Assembly: GCA_911728435.2 (NCBI GenBank)
Contig: OU452207.1
Location: 12,380,182 to 12,444,181 of the forward strand
Reading direction: 5' to 3'
Source: Apoderus coryli
Taxonomy: Eukaryota > Arthropoda > Insecta > Coleoptera > Attelabidae
DNA length: 64,000 nucleotides
The translations under genes were made by a program, and so were the position numbers. This document shows, piece after piece, positions 44,944 to 57,416 of the stretch (positions are counted from its first letter, which is position 1; each line of letters opens with the position of its first letter). Below the pieces are notes generated by a model. It had not been told where the DNA came from and made no database searches. It saw only the letters and a program-made list of their open reading frames with translations.

Positions 44944-45275
44944 ATTATCTGAGGAGGATATAATGAAATAGCACAACTCGATAATGACAACATAATGTAT
45001 GTTAACCAATAGAGGTCCATATTAATGATCAACTCAATATTGGTATCAAAATGTCAATATGTCAAAAGAGGCGCTTATTATTATTATTATATTTTTTGTT
45101 AATATGAGATTTTTAGAAAAACTTTAATTATTAGAAGAAAATTATCTGAGGAGAATACAAAGCAATAGCACTACTCGATAATGACAACATAATGTATGTT
45201 AACCAATAGAGGTCCATATTAATGATCAACTCAATATTGGTATCAAAATGTCAGTATGTCAAAAGAGGCGCTTAA
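44944..45275. repeat. Two tandem copies of a ~190-bp unit downstream of the Helitron helicase
   Basis: CTCGATAATGACAACATAAT and GGTCCATATTAATGATCAAC with GTCAAAAGAGGCGCTTA occur near 44968-45080 and 45164-45275. A third, degenerate unit may run to 45500. It may be subterminal Helitron sequence, but I see no CTRR-type end. Confidence 0.75.
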
Positions 45276-48200
45276 ATTTTTTTGTTAATAAGAGATTTTA
45301 GAAATATCTCAATTATTAACAATTTTAAGATATTCTCAACTCAGATTTTATTTAAAAAAAAATATATCCTCAACTCAAATTTTTAATGTTTTATTTAAAT
45401 GGTCACATCAATATTGATAACCAATTGTAAACATATCAATAGACATGATGCAAACATATTAATTTTGCTAATAAGAGACTAAAAAATCTCAATTATTAGC
45501 TAAATTTATGTAATTCTCAAGCTGAAATAATGATAAAAAGAGTATACTAAATTATCAACAGCGAGATTGCATGTTATTAATGTGATATGACTGGAAATAT
45601 ATACTTAACGTACAATTTCCGTAAAAACAATGTTTTTAGTGTAGATCTCATCAGAAGTAGGGCGTAATTTACCTTGTGAGCTGGTGTTCTCTACACAAAC
45701 ATGTACACAATCGAAACCTTTCGTACGACTGAAGGCAGTGTACATCATCCCATGGGTATATACAGGATAAGGTAAATAAATACCTATTTTGTCAAATGTT
45801 TGACCTTGGGATTTATTAATTGTCATAGCGTATGCAACTTTAACTGGAAATTGTCGACGTCGCAACTTGAAAGGAAGAGAGGCGACAGTCTCAGTTAAAT
45901 CAATACGCGGAATTAAGACAGTATGATCAGTTAAGGTTCCTGTCATATCGATTCGTCTCGCTTCAATGCTATGTTGGTACAATCGAGTAATTAGTAACCG
46001 AGTGCCATTGCATAAACTTAGATCGCAATTCATGTTGCGTAGAAGCATAACTACAACTCCAACTTTTAAAATCAATTTATGTTCTGGCATTCCATTTGGT
46101 TGGAGTGAGTTAAGCGATTCAACAGGATAATTGGCTGCCTCAATTTCTTCATCGTTTTCATATAAAATTTTGTCCGCACTATAATAGGTAGTCGCAGGAC
46201 CTTCCATATTTTGAACGATTCCAAAATTTGTGGCATTGCAATGTTCGTTTAGTGGTGCTAGAATGGCACACTTAGGAACAGTTCCTGGTTGCAAATTTGG
46301 AAAACAAATTGTCAAAAGTTCCTCTTTGGAAGCCACTAAACATTGTGCTGGAACCACGAATAGACTTGGTATGGAAGGAATATTGACAGAAGGTAAAGTG
46401 TTGTTTCCCAAGTGTAGCAACCATTCGGAAAATTCTCGTTCTTCTGGACGTGCTCGCACGTTAGTAACTAATTGCAATTTGGTAAATGCTTGCCACAGAA
46501 AGCTGTATTGCAGAGTTTCGGCAACAATCTGTGACCGATATGCATTAGGCATGACAGGTAATGTTTGACGAAAGTCACCAGAAAGTAGGATAACTTTTCC
46601 GCCGAATAATTTGTCGTTGCCGCATAGATCTTTTAAAACTCTGTTGATGAGTTCTAACGCTAATCGAGGTATCATTGACATTTCATCAAAAATGATGAGC
46701 TTGGCATTTTTGATAGAACGACCATCTTGACTATTAGCTCGCAGTTCTTGGACAGACGTATCTGTAAGGGGAACTGGAAGTTTAAAGCGAGAGTGTAAAG
46801 TCCTACCTTGTTTCATTAAACTGGCGCTAATGCCAGTCCAAGATACAGGTATTACGGGAAGTTCTCTACCATTCAAATACGTAATTAAAGCGTTAAAAAC
46901 AAAAGTTTTTCCCGCTCCAGCGCAACCACAGTGACAGCGAATAAGCGTGGTTCTACATTGTCATTTTCAACAGCAGTTATAACTCTGAAACGGAAAAAAA
47001 AGTATATGTAAAAGGTTGTTGTTGCATAACTGTTAGGTGACTGAATTTAAAGTGTAATTGCAAAAGTACAGAGTAGCTATTTATCTACCAAGGGAATTAT
47101 AATCTAGTATTGCCTGTGGTATATACTACCGTGCTTGTAATTTTTCTATGTTTGTAAAAATAATGTCAGAGTCAGAAATAAATAAAAATTAAAATCGCCT
47201 AAAATTGTATTTCAAAAAATTCTTGAAAACGGCTAAAGTTACTTTACTTTTGAAAATTTCATTTGAAAGGTATTTAAATTGTACAACTTTTTTTTTTAAT
47301 TTAACTGACATTGTAAATTTCACCGTTTCCAAGATTCAAATGGTATCTTATTCTTATTTTGGACACAGTATATAATGCTCTTGAAGAATATCCATTGTTG
47401 TTATGGATATGTTAATGCATGTCATTTACAATACAGTATGAAGCAATAATACAAAAGTTGAAAATAAATGAAAAAGTAATTGTAATTCGGTAGCATTCAA
47501 ATATTTATAACATTCAAAAAAAGTAAATTAAAGAAATTTACCTGTCGAAAATGTTGCGCTGTTCTTCATTTAATTGATCTCGCATTTGAATTCCTGCGAG
47601 GAGTTCATCTTGAGGATTTATAGGCACCTCATTTAATTCCAATCTTTCCTGTGGTTCTGGAAGATTGAAATCAGAAAAACGTTTGTTGTTTCTCAACATA
47701 ATGCTCTGTATAAATGCAAGCGTTTGTTGTTCCGCCCTGTTGTTATTGTAACCGCGATGAATGTAATCTTCCATCATACAGTCACGAAAAACTTCCCACA
47801 ATTCCAATGGATTTGTTACTTCTCCGAAGATCAAGATGTGAGCAAAAAGTCTTCTAATAACTTTAGGGACTTGGTGCTCTCGAGCTTCTTGTAATGCTCG
47901 GTTCCATTCTTGATCATCGTCAAGAAGTAAAGGTGCACGGCAGGCATCCAGGAAAGTATCGTACAAAGTTTCTGCAAGTATGTATAAAAAAGTTTAGCAG
48001 AATGAAATACTTGAAAGAAAGAATTTCTTACCATCAACAGTGCGAAGATCTTCGTATGATGTGGCTCCTCTAACATGTAATAACAATACTCGGAGATAGT
48101 ATTGTTCTGTGTTGCGAATGGACACATTGTACATTCTAGCAATCATTTTTTCAACGCCTCGTTGACGTTGTTGCCAACGTTTTTGAGGCGTTTTCCAGAC

Positions 48201-51044
48201 ATAATGTTGGGGAATGTCTGGGTAACGGTGTTGGCGAGCGCCAACATCTTCTCGATTCAGTCTAAACCAATCGTAAGCTGTGTTGTTTGATTTCTCTCAA
48301 CAGCTTGACGTTCATTGCCCCTTTCAAAATGAACAATATTCCTGTGTGGTAAATGCACTGGAAGACGATAGACAGTATGTGTTATATCATGAATTTTAAA
48401 TTGATTAATATGATATGCAGCCTCAGGTGCAGTTAGGTATCTGCCAGCTAAATATGTTTCAGTTTCGTCATAATTTAGTACGTTGCGTACTTCCAAATGA
48501 AGGAGAGCACGGTCAACGCCTTTGAAAACATATTTGTGAAGATATTTCACGACTCTAGTATTAGCACAAACATCAATCTTAATGTGTGTTTGATACCTAA
48601 GTAGAAGATATCGATTATACGGAACAACCCATTTGTTATCAACAACATGAGTGTTTCTAATGAATGCTTCCCTACCATTGTTTGGTCTTTTGTAATTCAC
48701 TCTACCATGAGGATCAATAGTAGTTTCATCACAAAAGTTATGGGGATACTTTCGTTTGCAGCGGCCGTCCTCCATGCAAGAAGCATTAGGATTTTCAGGG
48801 CTACATGGAGAGTGTATCATGTGTTTTACAACCAAACTAAATAGATCTGGTTCTAAATCACGATCCGGAAGTTCAGCAGAAACAGCCTGATTTATCCGCT
48901 CTGTATCTAAGAGTTTATCTTCTGCTCTTAGAGTCAAAACGATGTGGGCATGGGGTAAGCCACGCTTTTGAAATTCTATAGTATAGAATTGACATACTGG
49001 TACGCCAAAAATATAGTCATCTAAAATTTCTTTTAGTAACTGATTTAATTTGGTATTGAAAACTCTTGCTACCAACATAGGATGATTGTTAGGATCATCA
49101 TTTGGAGGAATGTTCTCCACAATCTCTCGCCAATTAGGATTGCAAGTGACTGTAATGAATAATGTTGGAGTTCCAAATTTACTATTTAGACAGAGACTGT
49201 CCTGAAACAATTGATGCATATATCTGGGACTACCCACGAATGAGGAAGGCAATATCATCATTCGGCCTACTTGTTCTGCTTCGTTGTCAACAGCTAGTCG
49301 ATGGAGATAGTCCATGAGTCCCTGGTAATATTCAGCCCGAAGACGACCCTGATTTTGTTTGATATATTCAATATTATTTGCTTCTATGCGAATATATGCA
49401 GAAACAATGAATTGTTGCGTCAATTGAGCAGCGTGTTTAAATCGGTCAAATGTATGTTCGTCATTTTCACGCCTGTATGCTAATCGAAATGCATAATACT
49501 GACACAATGTCACTCTTGTATTGGCATTCCTATGGGTTAGTTCAAGGGACCAACCAAATTCACCGTTTGGAAATAATAATGGAAAAGATAAAGGATCTAA
49601 CCTTGAATCCAAATGAGATATATGGTGAAATAATCCACGCCTACCTGGACCTTCAATTTGATTACGAACGAAAATTCTGAGATTTGATGTAGGAGGAAGT
49701 TCATTGTTAAACGGATATACAGCGGCTACTTCGTTTACAGTAGGTAAATCGAAACGTCTGTCTCCTCTAACAGCTAACAATTCCAACACTACATTTGGAA
49801 TTTCGTTATTGCGTTGTTGTTCTTCTTCGAACACTTCCCGTAGCATCATATATGCATTAGCATATGGATTAAATGTACGCATGACATTTTCCAAGATTTG
49901 AATCAAATTGATATTGAGATTATAACGTGGTTGATTGGCTATGCGCTGATTTATTGCGGCATTAGCATCTAAATAATAGATTGGACCACGATTAGGCTGT
50001 GGATTAGCTATATTAACATTTGAATAATGATAATATACTTTCCCTTGCACAGAATATGTGAATGGGCCTGGATGCCTAAACTCTCTCAGATTTGCCATCA
50101 TGCTAGCGAATTGAAAAGCATTGTTATAGCGAATGGAATTTCTTTTAAATTCTCTAGATAATGGATGACGACCTGTAAATAACTGTTGCAATATTGGTGG
50201 AAAAGGCTGTAGGGCCGGCAGATTATCAACATGAACTTTACCACCTTTACAACATTTATTATAAATTGATCGGGTTGTACGTTCTAGGAAAAAATGCAAA
50301 GCACCACAAAACGTGCATTCTCTATCCATAGCTCCAAGATGTAGAGGTTCTGCGTTCCTTTCAAAACCACGCAAATAACCTGGATGAAGTTGTCTTAAAT
50401 TTCTCAGGCGATCCAGGGCAGCCATAAGAACATCGACTTCTTCTTGAAATTCAGCCAATCTGTCAGCCAAATTATTTTGATTTGGGTTGTGAGGATTGTC
50501 GTTATTGACAATTTCCAAATAAGCAACAACTTCTAATGGAACATTAGGTAAATTGTTGTTGTTGACAATCTCCAATTGTTCAATTTCCATGTCGACAACA
50601 TCTTCCAGTGGAACATTTTGAATTTGAAGGTTGTCGTCATTGGCATTGTGTAATTCCTCAATTTCCATAGGAATTATTTGTTGACTTTGAATCTCTTCGT
50701 CATTACCGTGAACTGAAATAAAATAATATTAAAAATATGTACAAAAAATAAACATATAGTATTTTAAATTGTTTTTTCTTTCGATTTTTAGTATAAAAAT
50801 TGTTATACTATGAAAATGTGTATGATGCAATTGATGTTGAATGTTTGATATTTAAAAAATATAGAGAATTAACAAATTGTTTTTTTTTTTAAATTAGTAC
50901 ACGGATGTAATAGGAAAAAAAAATTAATTTGCAGAATATTTTCGCTAATGCAGCAGTGTTAGATATACGTAAAACAACACAACATTGGAATATTAATCAT
51001 TTTTTTAATTTCATTAAATTTCTTGTTAATTTATGTTTCAAAAA

Positions 51045-51390
51045 CTAATAATTTATTATGGACCTAAGTTGAATAGTTTTGTAGGAATTTGCCTGTAAAC
51101 AAAATTTTGCAAGTAAAGGTTTCTACTTTCAACTGTGTGTTAATTAATACGCATTCTTACTTACTTGTAAACATTTGTTTAGAGGCAAATTTCTGCAAAA
51201 CTGTTCAAAAATGAACAGGGAATGAAAAAAATATATTTAATCCAGTGGCGTAAAAAAACTTTTTGAATTATGGCCAAATTTTCGATTTTAAATTGAAATT
51301 TTTGACACCTTGTATCTAGACAACTAAGCTCATTAACCCCTGTATAATAAAATATAAAATTTCTCAGGGAAATTTGTCTACAGTTAGACA
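51045..51390. repeat. Half-copy related to the adjacent foldback element
   Basis: TAAGTTGAATAGTTTTGTAGG with CTGCAAAACTGTTC and CCAGTGGCGTAAAAAA then GAATTATGGCCAAATTTTCG repeat the core and outer arm of the foldback at 51400-52135. It lies in the intron between the second and third Helitron exons. Confidence 0.55.
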
Positions 51391-51399
51391 GGGTCCAAA

Positions 51400-52135
51400 A
51401 AAGGGATTAGTTGTTTAGAAACAGGATGTCAAAGGTTCAAATTTAAATCGAAAATTTGCCATAATTGGAAAATGCCGTTTTTTTTTTCAAATTTAGTGAC
51501 TGATATGTCATATTTGGACATCAACAAACTTTTTAAAAAATTAACCAGTGGCAAGCTATAAGGGTTAGTAACATTTTTTATCTCTTTATGTGTTACGCCA
51601 TTGGATAAATATATTAGTTTACTTATTTCTTAATTCCCTTAAAAAAGTAAAAACTGTTTATGGGTCTAAAGTGAACAGTTTTGCAGGATTTGTTTCGAAC
51701 AAAAATCTGCAAGTAAAGGGGGTATATGTACCGGGTGTACAGATAAAAAAGGACACTGGCTCTATTTCGAAAACTAATCATGTTACGGTTTTAGGAGACT
51801 TTACTTTAGAGTCAAATTCCTGCAAAACAGTTCAGTTTAGACCCATAAATAATTATTATTTTTATAAACAAAAATAAATAGGGAATTAAAGAAAATTACA
51901 AAGATATATAATTCTTTCCAGTGGTGTAAAAAATAGGGGTATAAAAAGTGTCACTAATTCCTATAGCATGCCACTGGTTAATTTTTTAAAAAGATTGTTT
52001 ATGTCAAAATATGACTTTTGTAAAAAAACTTATCAGTTAAGAAATAAAAAAACAAATATTTAGAGGCGTTTTTGAATTATGGAACATTTTGGAGCTGAAC
52101 CTTTGAGACTTTATAACTGGACAACTAATTCCTTT
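51400..52135. mobile_element. Foldback element: ~736-bp imperfect palindrome
   Basis: The left arm starting GGGATTAGTTGTTTAG and the right arm ending ACAACTAATTCC are inverted copies, with matching inner landmarks on both sides: TTTTTAAAAAATTAACCAGT, then GGGTCTAAA.TGAAC.GTTT near the centre. The loop is around 51720-51790. The two arms are diverged by substitutions and small indels, so it is not recent. Situated entirely within a Helitron intron. Confidence 0.75.
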
Positions 52136-53329
52136 AAGGGTATATGTTTTGTGGTAGAGCGTTGTCGGTCGAATATAGAAACACTCTGTAATATTGGTAA
52201 TTCTCCGAAAAAATCAATACACACAATTATTTTAGTATACCTAAATGATAAATAAAGAAAACGAAGCGGGTATTGTTTAGTTGAATAATAATTACCTGGT
52301 TGGGATGATGCTATCTCAGTTGGTGATAAATTAATTATAGCATCATCTACTTCAATGTGTTCAACGGATTGCGATTGCTGTTCCAAAACAATATTTTGTG
52401 ACGAAGAGACTCTACGGAGCCGTTTGTTTCCAGGTAGAGGATTAGCTAAAAATTAAATGAACATTTTTTTCAATCATAACATATTTCCGTATAACATAAC
52501 AAATTAAATTAAAAATGTAGATATATCGATATGGTAATTTATTTTAAAGAAATTGTTTAAATTTTGTTTATTTGGGGGGTTGAAATTACATGTTTATTTC
52601 TCCTATGTTCATCCATATGCCAATCTAAATTATTTCCTATCATTTACATGTAAGATAAGTAAGTTGAAAATCATTGTATGTACTGGGTGTTCATTTATAA
52701 ACGCACACCCCCTTTTAACGGTGTTGTTTCACCCTGTAGAAGGAAATGTTAAATACGAAAGTTTTAGAGCTTAATGTAAACTATTTCCAGCATATATTAT
52801 CACTTTATATTTTGGAATATAAAGAATTGGTTTTTAAAAAATATCTTTTAATTCAACTTTATTCAAACTCAAAATACAACTTAGAAAAATCAAAGGAATA
52901 CAATTATTATTAATGTTAACTTGTTGGTGTCTGTCTATTCTAATTGAACATGTTGTTGTACATAACTAAGTAACTTTTGATACATATGCACTTTTGCTAT
53001 TTTACTGGAAATGATGGATCAGCAACTTGTCGTCGTGGGAATCTTCTTATTATATTTATACAGGATGAACCATACATAACTATCATGTGTATAGGGTGTC
53101 CCAGTATCGTTTTAGATATCACAGTTTTATATTTCATGAAATACCCTGTATATTTCATTTTGGTATTAAATATTTTTTTTTCTCCTTATTCGGAAATTAC
53201 CAAATTTGGTTGGTATATACTAAAAGGCTCAATAAAAATTTATAGATAGGTATTGATAGAATTTGGTTCAACATTGTATAGTTCAAACACCAAGTATAGT
53301 TTAGATTACTTTATTTATCACCAACGTTA

Positions 53330-53783
53330 AATTGATTAGTTGAGAAATGTCAATATGTGAGCCGCTAAAAACACTGAAAACTTTTTTAAACCATTACGTG
53401 TGATACCACCTATTTTGTAAATGAAAATGGCTTTAAAATTAACAATAAAAATTCCAGGGTCGTATTTAAAAAAACCAAGTTGATGATAGTTTTCCAAAAA
53501 CAAAAAGTCGTAGTGAAAATTTGTAAACGCTATCTTATTCTCTTCAAAAAGTAACAATGAGAAAGTGCTTTCCATATTTTTATATCTGTAAAAATAATAT
53601 CAAAAATAAATAAAAACTAAAATCGCAAAAATTGTTTCAAAAATTCTGGAAACCGGCTAAAGTTAGTTTATTTTTAAAAATGAATGAATTGTACGACTTT
53701 TCTCAAATTTAACCGACAATGTAACTCCTACCGTTTTCAAGATTCCAATGCTATCCCTCCGCTTATCTTTGATACAGTGTATA
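53330..53783. repeat. Fragment of the CACTGTGTCC MITE family
   Basis: Inverted and diverged relative to 42240-42950: CTACCGTTTTCAAGATTCCAATG and TTTTCCAAAAACAAAAAGTCGTAG correspond to the reverse of 42256-42290 and 42500-42530. It ends GATACAGTGTA next to the 53784 MITE. Confidence 0.6.
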
Positions 53784-54240
53784 CAGGGTGTTAGTAAATA
53801 AGTGCGACAAACTTCAGGAAGTAATTCTGTATGAAAAAATAATGACAGTTTCCTATATAAACACATGTCCGCAAATTCTTCGTTTTCTTAGATACGGGAT
53901 GTTAAAGTTTTTCTTAAAAAAAATATGGGGTAAGATGTTTAATTTTTTTTTGCACAAAAACGATGCCCCCTACGATAATAAGGCAAGAGAGGTTTTTTAT
54001 CACAAATTGAACGAGGAATTCCAAAATGATTTTTAATTTGAAAAATTCCATTGGCGTACCATTTTTTTCTTTAAAAAATTGAGATTATTAGGTACCCGTA
54101 TGCGCGCCACTGATGCACATAAAATTCTTAATTGCATGCCGAAAAATGCGCAATAACTAAAACTAACTTAAAACCCACTAAATTATTTTTCATGCAGAAT
54201 TATCTCCTGGAGTTTGTCGCACTTATTTACTAACACCCTG
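53784..54240. mobile_element. 457-bp MITE with TA target duplication
   Basis: Perfect 30-bp termini beginning CAGGGTGTTAGTAAATAAGT and ending with the inverse at 54240, plus a further ~30 bp of imperfect inverted repeat. TA at 53782-53783 and 54241-54242. Internal ORFs (82 codons from 53788) run through the TIR and are not genes. It is a Tc1/mariner-type MITE by TSD and terminus. It lies inside the first Helitron intron and next to the end of another MITE. Confidence 0.9.
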
Positions 54241-54429
54241 TATATCAATAATTTCCTTAAAAATTATATTTACCATTTGTATTATCGGTAACTGCTACTC
54301 TACTCGGACCTGGACGTTGGCTAAAATGTTCACCATTTCTTTTCTGCCGTTGATTTCCATTTAAATTGGAAATAGCTATAAAAGAAAAAACATATTATTT
54401 TGGTATTTTGTTTTTCGTGAATTTTAGTA

Positions 54430-54640
54430 TAACACTGTGTCCAAAATAAGAATGGCATAGCTTCGCTTTCCAAAAACCATTATCAACTTGAATTTTTTAC
54501 TGATTTTAAAGCCGTGTGATATACCAACTATTGTGGAATTGAAAATGGCTTTAAAATTAACAATAAAAAATCTAAAATAATATGCTGTCGACCAAGAAAA
54601 CAATTTTTCAGACAGCATTTCCAAAACAATTTAAAATATT
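54430..54640. repeat. Second fragment of the CACTGTGTCC MITE family
   Basis: Begins ACACTGTGTCCAAAATAAGA and shares TTGAAAATGGCTTTAAAATT with 53425-53450. Only one terminus is present. Confidence 0.55.
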
Positions 54641-54697
54641 ATAAATTTCAACACTTATCTTTAAAAAAGTGGATCCTAATCTCAGCTATATCGTAAA

Positions 54698-55247
54698 ATG
54701 GCTTGCACATTTCACAATTTCCACGCTAAACTACAACTTCAAGACTACAATAATTCCACACCAATTTTTAAACGACTAATCGACTTTTATTTTTCACACA
54801 ACCCTCGTCAATATAATGTTGATAGGGAGTCCGCACTATCACGATCAAAGTTGAATCCAAGATTCAAAATGTCAATTGAAACTAAAGTCTTATTCCTTAA
54901 GATATCCATTATCCGACAGACCGACAAAAACTGAGGTTTTTATTTCCAAAAACCGTTACATTCATAAAACTGCAAATGCAGCAAAACAAGAAAAATCGTT
55001 ACCTCGAGACAAAATTCAACGAACGCTGAGAGGTCCCGATAATATTCCAAAGAAAATTGTAGCAAAAAGTATAATAACAAACGTGGGAACTAGCCAAACG
55101 CTAAAGCGACATTTAATACTTAATACCATTAAGATAAGAATTAAGTCTTATTTTTCTTTACAAGGTTATACTCATGATAACATACTAGTACATATACGTG
55201 CCAAAAATGGGCACGCGGGAGTTCTAAAAATAATTAATTTAATATGA
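54698..55247 (+). other. Two overlapping unidentified ORFs, possibly one broken gene
   Basis: A 78-codon frame (54698-54934, begins MACTFHNFHAKLQLQDYNN) overlaps by 59 bp a 123-codon frame (54876-55247, contains YPLSDRPTKTEVFISKN). The second is Lys/Arg-rich and has more varied composition than the surrounding AT-rich DNA, so the pair may be one gene with a frameshift near 54890. I recognise no domain, signal peptide or repeat in either. It could be an undescribed TE passenger gene or simply chance ORFs. Confidence 0.25.
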
Positions 55248-56003
55248 AAACGAAAGAATTTAATTTTAACAGTTTTTTATTTTTAATCAGATATTTAAAT
55301 AAGAGCATATATTAATACTTTTCTTTTTTGCATGATCTACTGTATCAAACGCCCATTACGACATGAGCCGCAAGACAACCAGCAACCATCAATAAATCAC
55401 TGAGGAAAGCGGAGACGGGAGTTACGAAATGAGAACAAAGACGATGACGATTGATACGAAAAAGTTTGCTCAAGCAACGATGAAACAATTCCACATCTCC
55501 ATAACACTCAAATTGCAACCAGGCAACAACCACGGGGAACGAATATCTCGTATAATGATGTTCCTCCTTCAGTCGAGCTGAATAGATGCAAGTGAAAAAC
55601 GAACGATTAGGTGTACACACGACACACCTAAACTATTCGATACAAATTCATCAACCTATGAGATGCAATAAAGAGGACGCCTATGGTTAAGCATAACGAG
55701 TAGGCAGAACCATCCAATTTGGCGCCTTGCAACAACAATTGGAGATGTCAGCAACGATGACACACTCCCTCCCCGCAAGTACCAGTGATATGATGGCAGA
55801 ATTTCCAGCTACGACGAACAAAAGCATAAGATGGTCAAAGGACAACCAACTCCAGGGCAAACATTGTATTTTATATTTAACAATTTTTGTAAAGACATGC
55901 AAAAAACAGTAATGATTTATTTTAAATAGTATAATTTTTTTTTTCTCTTTTTACAACTTTATACACTTTTGAAAGATATTTTAATTTATATATATTTATT
56001 AAT
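55248..56003. other. Unannotated, less AT-rich stretch
   Basis: 55330-55870 is noticeably richer in G and C than its neighbours, but the short ORFs in both strands (91, 71 and 61 codons) carry no motif. Nothing is called. Confidence 0.35.
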
Positions 56004-57416
56004 TAATGATTATAAATTCTGATAGTGCTGTCTTTGTCGTCGAAAAGCTGCAAAAAGGCCGAATTTAAAGCCACCATAACTAAAGTTACGCCGTAACAAG
56101 TACCCGCAGAGCAGTCTAAATAGGAATTTTATTTTCGAAACTTTTACATAGGCTACTTTTCAACTGTGATTTAATGCGGTCTGACTATTTTATTAATTAA
56201 TTTAATTACATCTACACAGTTAATTGAAGTGTGCGACGCAGAGGGAGATATTCTTCTGGGGCTATTCACAAATATATGATCGCATCCATCCATCTGACGC
56301 CTTTCATGGCACTGTCACTTTAGGTTATTAAGGTTATTATCACTTTTTCAGTAAAATTACTTTAAATACAGACTGACAACTTCTAAATTTACTACAACTA
56401 TATCGAATAACCTCTTTATAACACTACAATATACAACATGTTGATAGAAATTGATCTTAAACATAAAAATAATGCCGAAAACTCTTAAGCTATTAATGTA
56501 AACAAAGAAAATAATAATAAACTATTTGACACAGCAATTTGTCTGTCGGTTAGAAAAAACATTCTGACCAAAACCAAATTATGACGTGAAACTTGAAGTG
56601 TCAACGAAACTAAAATAAGTGACACCAACGTTAGAAATATTAGCAAATTATGAAGTGAAACTAGAGGCGCAACTATATTGGAATTTGTCGATTTTTCTTT
56701 GAAAACCATTTTCATGACTTTATTCTTAGAAAAACATATGGGAGAAGCAATTTCGTATATTTTTAGTCGCAATCGTGTCAAAGAATGACGCACACATTCG
56801 TAAATTCTATTGAAAAATTATTAATCTTTAAAAATATGACTCACTTCACACATACTACGTTCCTTTTATAAATATCACTATTCCAAATGTCATATAAATT
56901 GTGACAGCTACCCCACACAAAAATATTTCGATATCAATAAATAATTGTTTGTATTGGAAGCACCTAGCTAACAAACCTTATATGAATATTTCCAGTCAAA
57001 ACTGATACTTATCTAAAAAATAATGCAAATACACTGAACTCCACCACCAAAGAAGTAGAGGTTTTCCATAGTGTCAAATTATAACGTAAATCCATCTGTC
57101 ATAATAATTAACATGTACTATACTGTCTATAGTGAAACAACGTAAATACAATAATTTTCAAAAATGTGCAAAAATATTACTGTAAAAGACAGAATGGAAA
57201 TTGAAAAAGAATATATACCGGAAGATAAGTGTACAATCATATAAAATAGGGTTATCACCGTACACTTTGATGAAATTATTTGTTGACATGCCGCAACGAC
57301 TTAACTAACCATTATTTGTAGGAAAAACTTACTTTTTTTTTTTGCAACCGTCAATGACTTTTTTCATAGATAAAACTACCACAAAACGACTGGGAAATCC
57401 CAAGGGGATTTCTTGT
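56004..57416 (-). mobile_element. Helentron-like element, copy g, without MITE
   Basis: Minus orientation: ACAAG at 57416, hairpin AAATCCC-CTT-GGGATTT at 57411-57395 (loop changed), end at 56004 (TAATGATTATAAATTC on plus). It is the most diverged complete relative of copies a, c and f. At 57112-57125 it reads GTACTATACTGTCTATAG, without the 539-bp MITE. Confidence 0.7.

Larger units (their letters stand above)
45605..54375 (-). pseudogene. Helitron Rep-helicase gene, at least five exons, two frameshifts
   Basis: Minus-strand exons: 54375-54274, 52445-52296, 50712-48032, 47971-47542 and 46984-45605. Introns have consensus ends (for example GTAATT...TTTAG, GTAAGA...TTGCAG, GTAAAT...TTTCAG). 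The first introns are phase 1 and the last is phase 2. The main exon has a Cys-rich N-terminal finger (CTFCGALHFF...KCCKGG), then the HUH nickase motif GLPHAHIVL (about 48940-48960) and KYLHKYVFKG with the catalytic tyrosines. Exon 5 holds a Pif1/RecD-like helicase with Walker A GCAGAGKT (46928-46905), Walker B LIIFDEMSM and a C-terminal INKSQGQT. The protein would nick and unwind DNA for rolling-circle transposition. The frame breaks near 48275 (consistent with loss of 7 bp between short direct repeats) and near 46935, so this copy is probably inactive. An upstream first exon was not found. No OTU or AP-endonuclease domain is seen. Confidence 0.85.

Noticed and set aside
49301..49901. Plus-strand ORFs of 60-76 codons within 48257-50668
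   Set aside because: Antisense shadows of the Helitron Rep exon.
55345..55902. Short ORFs (91, 71 and 61 codons) on both strands
   Set aside because: No start context, motif or conservation in any other part of the window.
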